DNA from: Methanobacteriota archaeon
Lineage (GTDB): Archaea > Thermoplasmatota > Thermoplasmata > RBG-16-68-12
DNA: 15,981 bases
Direction: 5' to 3'
NCBI GenBank assembly: GCA_005879015.1
Contig: VBMC01000141.1
Location: forward strand, 1-15,981
Shown: positions 12,677-15,981 of the stretch, piece by piece
Layout of the letters: each line of letters opens with the position of its first letter
Position numbering within the stretch: the first letter of the stretch is position 1
Made by a program: the position numbers and the translations under genes
The notes under the pieces: generated by a model
What the model was told of the DNA's origin: nothing
The model's input: the letters and a program-made list of their open reading frames with translations, nothing else
Database searches by the model: none

Positions 12677-12699
12677 TATCGTTATTCGACGATAACAAC
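12677..12699. repeat. Right copy of the GATAAC/GTTATC repeat
   Basis: TATCG-TTATTCGA-CGATA is a 5-bp dyad directly after the stop of the 79-residue gene and before the convergent RNase Z stop. TATCGTTATT (12677-12686) is the exact inverse of 12384-12393. ACGATAACA (12689-12697) is a direct copy of 12388-12396. It could be a terminator shared by the two convergent genes or the right boundary of a small cassette. Confidence 0.55.
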
Positions 12700-12726
12700 T
12701 CGATCGGTGTGCGCGTTCGCGCGGCC

Positions 12727-13635
12727 TCAATCCGGATAGGGGACCTCGATCTCCATGAAGTCCTCCGCGACGCGAACGTTTCCAAAGACCTTCTTCGCAT
12801 CCTCGAGGATCGTCGCCGGGTCCTCGTAGCGCGGGCTCACATGCGTGAGGACGAGGAGTCCGACCCCCGCTTCCTTCGCGACCGTCGCGGCTTGCCTCGA
12901 CGAAGAATGCCCATAGCGGTTCGCCTTCTCCTCCAACGCCGCGTCCGAGGTCGCGTCATGGATCAGGATGTCCGCGTGGTGCGCAATCTCGACGAGGGCG
13001 TCGTGCGGCATCGTGTCTCCGGTATACACGATCTTGCGTCCTCGCCGCGGAGGCCCGAGCACGTCCTCCGGCCGGACCGCGCGGTCTCCCACTCGGATTG
13101 TCTCGCCTTCTTGCAGCCGGCTGTAAAGGGGTCCGCTCGGCACACCGAGCCCTTCCGCCCGGTCGACGTTGAAGCGCCCCGCGCGCGGCTTCTCCTCGAG
13201 GGCGTAGGTGTTGCAGGGCACCGTGTGGACCGCTTCGAACGCCTTCACGGTGTACTCGCCGCAGTCGACCTCTCCGCCGGGCGGGAGCTCCTTGGCTCGG
13301 ACCGCGAAGCCCGGCGTGAAATACCCGAGGGAGAGCAGTTCGCCCACGAGCCGCTCGACGCCCCGCGGCCCGTAGACCTCGAGCGGGACCTCGCGTCCGT
13401 TCATGGACATGCTCTGGATCATGCCAGGCAATCCGAGGAAATGGTCTCCGTGGAAATGGGAGAGGAAGACGCGGGAGACCTGCATGAAGCTGAGGCGGCT
13501 CTGCATGAACTGCCGCTGCGTCCCTTCGCCGCAGTCGAACAGCACGATCTCCGGGCCTCGTTTCACCGCGACCGCACTCACGTTTCGCTTCGGAGTGGGC
13601 CACGAACCCGAGGTCCCCAAGAACACGATCTGCAT
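12727..13635 (-). CDS. rnz: Ribonuclease Z (tRNA 3' endonuclease)
   Basis: RNase Z cuts the 3' trailer from tRNA precursors. The 302-residue length is that of the short form. The metallo-beta-lactamase metal site is complete: HFHGDH at 60-65, H137 in AVHTVPC, D207 in VYTGDT, and H265 in LTHVSPRY; H243 in YGHSSSRQAA is also conserved. DCGEGTQRQ lies at 34-42. The tRNA-binding arm typical of true RNase Z is present at about 150-178 (ALEEKPRAGRFNVDRA, then GPLYSRLQEGE), which separates it from other beta-lactamase-fold hydrolases. ATG 13635 gives the normal MQIVFLGTSG start. A TATA-like CGTTAAG about 30 nt upstream suggests a leaderless or near-leaderless message. The preceding minus-strand ORF ends 59 bases before it. 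Confidence 0.96.
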   Translation of the reverse strand: MQIVFLGTSGSWPTPKRNVSAVAVKRGPEIVLFDCGEGTQRQFMQSRLSFMQVSRVFLSHFHGDHFLGLPGMIQSMSMNGREVPLEVYGPRGVERLVGELLSLGYFTPGFAVRAKELPPGGEVDCGEYTVKAFEAVHTVPCNTYALEEKPRAGRFNVDRAEGLGVPSGPLYSRLQEGETIRVGDRAVRPEDVLGPPRRGRKIVYTGDTMPHDALVEIAHHADILIHDATSDAALEEKANRYGHSSSRQAATVAKEAGVGLLVLTHVSPRYEDPATILEDAKKVFGNVRVAEDFMEIEVPYPD

Positions 13636-13657
13636 GGACTGGCTCCCGAACGACCAC

Positions 13658-13672
13658 AGGCGCTTAACGCCT
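13658..13672 (-). promoter_or_regulatory. TATA-like dyad upstream of RNase Z
   Basis: AGGCG-TTAAG-CGCCT (minus strand) has perfect 5-bp arms around a TTAA core, centred about 30 nt before ATG 13635. The core is at TATA-box distance for initiation almost at the start codon. The symmetry may be incidental. Confidence 0.45.
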
Positions 13673-13694
13673 TTGGGGACGGGTTCCCGTTGGT

Positions 13695-14132
13695 CTACGT
13701 CCAGGTCCCTTCGAGACCGCGGACTCCGAGTCGGGAGATGAACTTGGATGCGCGTCGGAAGGAAAGCCGCGGGAGGAACGCGACGCGCAGTTCTAGGACC
13801 GTGTCCTTCCGAAGATGGAGGTGGACCTGGGTCCCTCCCAAGTTCCCCTGAAAGGACCGAGTGTCGGCTGCATGTGGAAGGCGCGCGAAGAGGCCGGGAA
13901 AACGAAGAGGGCTTTCAGCGGGTTCGAATCCGAGCCCGGCAAGACGGCGCACCAATCTCTGTTCCGCAGACATCGGGCATTCGCCAACGAAGCCCTTCAC
14001 GCGAACCTGGCGGCGGGAGGAGGATCCGCGGCGACGGGCACCCGCCGTCGAAGCCATCCAGGCCGCGACCTCGGAGGGAGCGTAGCTCCATGGCGGTTCC
14101 GGGACAGCCCCCGCGGCGCGTTTCCTTGGCAC
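13695..14132 (-). CDS. Hypothetical protein (uncertain)
   Basis: Not recognised. From GTG 14132 the frame gives 145 residues: an Arg/Ala/Pro-rich first third with one aromatic patch (PPWSYAPSEVAAWMAS), then a more protein-like part from M54 (MSAEQRLVRRLAGLGFEPAE), ending in a beta-like stretch TQVHLHLRKDTVLELRVAFL and a basic tail. GTG 14132 has the palindromic CCTTAAGG about 26-35 nt upstream, which fits leaderless initiation; ATG 13973 is the alternative and gives 92 residues. Frames on the other strand in this interval look less protein-like, being rich in Arg, Pro and Gly without pattern. If it is not a gene, 13636-14229 would be an unusually long gap for this window. Treat it as a candidate. 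Confidence 0.4.
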   Translation of the reverse strand: MPRKRAAGAVPEPPWSYAPSEVAAWMASTAGARRRGSSSRRQVRVKGFVGECPMSAEQRLVRRLAGLGFEPAESPLRFPGLFARLPHAADTRSFQGNLGGTQVHLHLRKDTVLELRVAFLPRLSFRRASKFISRLGVRGLEGTWT

Positions 14133-14158
14133 GGCGAGACCGTTTCAGGACGGGAGGC

Positions 14159-14168
14159 CCCTTAAGGT
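14159..14168. promoter_or_regulatory. CCTTAAGG element between the uncertain ORF and hutH
   Basis: CCCCTTAAGG contains the perfect 8-bp palindrome CCTTAAGG. It is at TATA distance for leftward initiation at GTG 14132. The rightward gene hutH has a separate, better TATA box. Confidence 0.35.
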
Positions 14169-14193
14169 TTGTTCGAAGGAGGTGCGCGCCAGA

Positions 14194-14201
14194 ACTATAT
14201 C
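14194..14201 (+). promoter_or_regulatory. TATA box of hutH
   Basis: ACTATATC is centred about 32 nt before ATG 14230, so the predicted start site falls within a few bases of the start codon and implies a leaderless or nearly leaderless message. Confidence 0.6.
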
Positions 14202-14229
14202 GCGGAACCGGGATGCCGCGGCGGTCTCC

Positions 14230-15750
14230 ATGCGTTCGATCGACGGCCGGTCCCTCGACCTCGATGACGTGATCGCCGTCGCCCGCGAAGGGGAGCTCGT
14301 GCGGCTCGCCCCGGCCGCCGCAAAGCGCGTCGACGCGAGCCGTCGCGCCCTCGAGAAGGTCGTCGCGAAGGGCACGCTCGCGTACGGCATCAAGACGGGT
14401 TTCGGGGAGCTTGCGAACGTCGTCATCTCGGACGCGGACGTCCGCGCGTTGCAGCTCAACCTGCTGCGAAGCCATGCAATCGGCCAGGGCCTACCCCTTC
14501 GGAAGGACGAGGTGCGGGCCGCACTCCTGCTCCGGGCGAACACGCTCGCGATGGGCTACTCCGGCGTCCGTCGGATCCTCGTGACCCGCCTCCTGGAGTT
14601 CCTGAACCGCGGCGTCCATCCAGTGATCCCGTCCCGCGGCTCGCTCGGCGCGAGCGGCGACCTGGCTCCCCTGGCCCACATGGGCCTCGTCCTGATTGGC
14701 GAAGGCGACGCGGAGGTCGACGGACAGGTTCTGCCCGCGGTGAAGGCGCTCGCCAAGGCGAACCTGTCCCCTCTCGTCCTGCAGTCCAAGGAAGGGTTGG
14801 CGATCATCAACGGCACGTCCGTGATGGCCGCGGTCGGCGCCCTCCTGGTGAAGGACGGCCTCCGATTGTTGAAGGACGCGCAGGTGGCCGCCTCCATGTC
14901 CTTCGAAGCCCTGAGGGGCTCGCCGAAGCCGTTCGACGACCGGCTGGTCGGGCTGAAGCCGCAACCGGGCGCGCGGGAGGTCGCGGCGAACCTCCGACGT
15001 CTGCTGAGGCGAAGCGAGATCATCCCCTCCCACAAGGGTCCTCACAAGGTGCAGGATCCCTACACGCTCCGATGCATACCCCAGGTCCTCGGGGCCGTCC
15101 GGGCTGCACTCGACAACGCGGCGGCGTCCCTGCGGATCGAGATGAACGCCGCGACGGACAACCCGCTCATTTTCCCGGAGGGGACGAGCGTGAGCGGAGG
15201 GAACTTCCATGCCCAGGCGCTCGCGATGGCCCTGGACCACGTCGCCCTCGCCATGTCCGTCCTCGCCGGCTTCTCCGAGCGACGGATCGCACGGCTCGTC
15301 GACACCCGACTGAGCGAACTGCCGCCGTTCCTGACCCGGAAGGGCGGACTGAATTCCGGGATGATGATCGTGCAGTACGTGGCCGCGGGCTACGCGAGCG
15401 ACAACAAGGTGCTCGCGCATCCGGCGTCCGCGGACTCGATCCCGACGTCGGCGAACCAGGAGGACTTCGTGCCGATGGGCATGTCGGCCGCCCTCAAGGC
15501 TCGGCAGTCGCTCGAGAACGCCGCGCGCGTCGTGGCGCTGGAATTCCTGGCGGCGGCCCAGGGCCTCGAGTTCCTCCAGCCGCTGCGCCCTGGCGTCGGG
15601 CCGCGGGCCGCCCACGAGTTCGTCCGTTCCCAGATCCCGGCCCTGGTCGACGACCGTTCTCTCGCCCCGGACGCGAACCGGATCCTGGAGTTGATGGCGA
15701 CCGGCGGCCTGCTCAAAGCCGTGGAGGACGTCTCGGGTCGACTCGCCTGA
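14230..15750 (+). CDS. hutH: Histidine ammonia-lyase
   Basis: HutH removes ammonia from histidine to give urocanate, the first step of histidine breakdown. The 506-residue length is typical. The MIO cofactor triad is A141-S142-G143 in RGSLGASGDLAPLAHMG. The active-site Tyr is Y52 in YGIKTGFGEL. H82 in SHAIGQGLPL is the histidine-ammonia-lyase selectivity residue, which argues against tyrosine or phenylalanine ammonia-lyase. QDPYTLRCIPQVLGA and ATDNPLIF, then SGGNFHAQALA, follow in order, and SANQEDFVPMG carries the catalytic Glu near the C-terminal third; many bacterial enzymes have EDHVSM here. ATG 14230 fits the TATA box and the MRSIDGRSLDL start better than the frame opening at 14182. No hutU, hutI or formiminoglutamate gene is in the window, so the pathway is not established here. 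Confidence 0.95.
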   Translation: MRSIDGRSLDLDDVIAVAREGELVRLAPAAAKRVDASRRALEKVVAKGTLAYGIKTGFGELANVVISDADVRALQLNLLRSHAIGQGLPLRKDEVRAALLLRANTLAMGYSGVRRILVTRLLEFLNRGVHPVIPSRGSLGASGDLAPLAHMGLVLIGEGDAEVDGQVLPAVKALAKANLSPLVLQSKEGLAIINGTSVMAAVGALLVKDGLRLLKDAQVAASMSFEALRGSPKPFDDRLVGLKPQPGAREVAANLRRLLRRSEIIPSHKGPHKVQDPYTLRCIPQVLGAVRAALDNAAASLRIEMNAATDNPLIFPEGTSVSGGNFHAQALAMALDHVALAMSVLAGFSERRIARLVDTRLSELPPFLTRKGGLNSGMMIVQYVAAGYASDNKVLAHPASADSIPTSANQEDFVPMGMSAALKARQSLENAARVVALEFLAAAQGLEFLQPLRPGVGPRAAHEFVRSQIPALVDDRSLAPDANRILELMATGGLLKAVEDVSGRLA

Positions 15751-15981
15751 TCACTCGCTGGCGCCTTGGAGCCCTCGGAAGCACACCGGGCACCGGCCGA
15801 CGCGGCTCGCGCACAGCTCGTGGAAGTCGCGGCCGCAGCCGCACCGGGTGACCTTGAATCCTTTCTTGATGAGTCCCTTGCAGATCGGGCATCGCGTCTC
15901 CAGGTCCGCGACGAGGCGCTTCGCCTTTTCCGCCCCGACCTCCGAGACATCGATCTGGGCGATCATCTCCTGGGTGTATTC
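15751..15981 (-). CDS. RING-like zinc-finger protein, C-terminal part (5' end may lie outside window)
   Basis: The frame stays open to the right edge. ATG 15966 gives a 71-residue protein, but five in-frame codons upstream (EYTQE) run off the window, so the true start may be further out. The visible part holds eight potential zinc ligands: C26, C29, C42, C44, H49, C52, C59 and C62, spaced CxxC-x12-CxC-x4-H-xx-C-x6-CxxC (CPICKGLIKKGFKVTRCGCG, RDFHELCASRVGRCPVCFRG). The order resembles a RING-H2 or treble-clef finger, a fold that in eukaryotes often marks ubiquitin ligases and in archaea is usually of unknown use. The stop is directly adjacent to the convergent hutH stop. An N-terminal helix (VGAEKAKRLVADLE) precedes the finger. 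Ligase activity should not be assumed. Confidence 0.75.
   Translation of the reverse strand, partial: EYTQEMIAQIDVSEVGAEKAKRLVADLETRCPICKGLIKKGFKVTRCGCGRDFHELCASRVGRCPVCFRGLQGASE

Noticed and set aside
13919..13935. GGTTCGAATCC, identical to a tRNA T-loop consensus
   Set aside because: The flanking bases do not form a 5-bp T stem, and no acceptor, D or anticodon arms are found around it; on the minus strand it codes for part of the uncertain ORF.
1..15981. CRISPR array, insertion sequence, rRNA or complete tRNA genes
   Set aside because: No regularly spaced repeats, transposase motifs, rRNA signatures or complete cloverleaf were seen. The search was by eye, so short degenerate elements could be missed.

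Overview
The window reads as chromosomal DNA from a GC-rich archaeon, most likely an uncultured member of Thermoplasmata or a related euryarchaeal lineage. The archaeal assignment rests on an archaeal-type SAM synthetase (MAT), a PCNA sliding clamp, transcription factor TFS, SRP54, a COG1340-type archaeal coiled-coil protein, an HTH-CBS regulator, and TATA-like boxes about 25-35 nt upstream of several starts. Leaders are very short or absent for some genes, and GTG or TTG starts are common. The lineage call is inference from protein character; no database search was possible.

Layout, left to right. A cupin C-terminus (+) runs off the left edge and faces a two-CBS-domain protein (-). A rightward block follows: a membrane protein with a long charged tail, TFS and PCNA, each with its own TATA box. 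A leftward block occupies 3242-6856: a small C-terminally anchored membrane protein, SRP54, a DUF47 PhoU-like protein and a PiT phosphate permease, listed in transcription order. Positions 6857-7194 hold no convincing gene but contain promoter elements, hairpins and a candidate small RNA. Next come a leftward coiled-coil gene, a rightward pair (a 90-residue TPR-like protein overlapping a Ras/Rab-like GTPase), and leftward SHMT and MAT genes. An HTH-CBS regulator diverges from MAT. A tiny rightward gene bracketed by inverted repeats, leftward RNase Z, an uncertain leftward ORF, rightward histidine ammonia-lyase and a leftward RING-like zinc protein (cut by the right edge) complete the window.

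How the genes relate. Most are housekeeping: transcript cleavage (TFS), replication (PCNA), membrane targeting (SRP54), tRNA 3' processing (RNase Z), phosphate uptake (PiT with DUF47), and one-carbon and methyl-donor metabolism (SHMT, MAT). The most interesting accessory signals are: (1) an HTH-CBS regulator divergent from SAM synthetase, with dyad elements in the shared promoter region, suggesting a SAM- or nucleotide-sensing circuit; (2) an SHMT that appears to lack about 35-40 residues, including the PLP-phosphate-binding segment; (3) the TPR/small-GTPase pair, whose GTPase has Thr where Ras has the catalytic Gln; (4) a 79-residue gene bracketed by exact 10-bp inverted repeats; and (5) a candidate small RNA upstream of the SRP54 locus.
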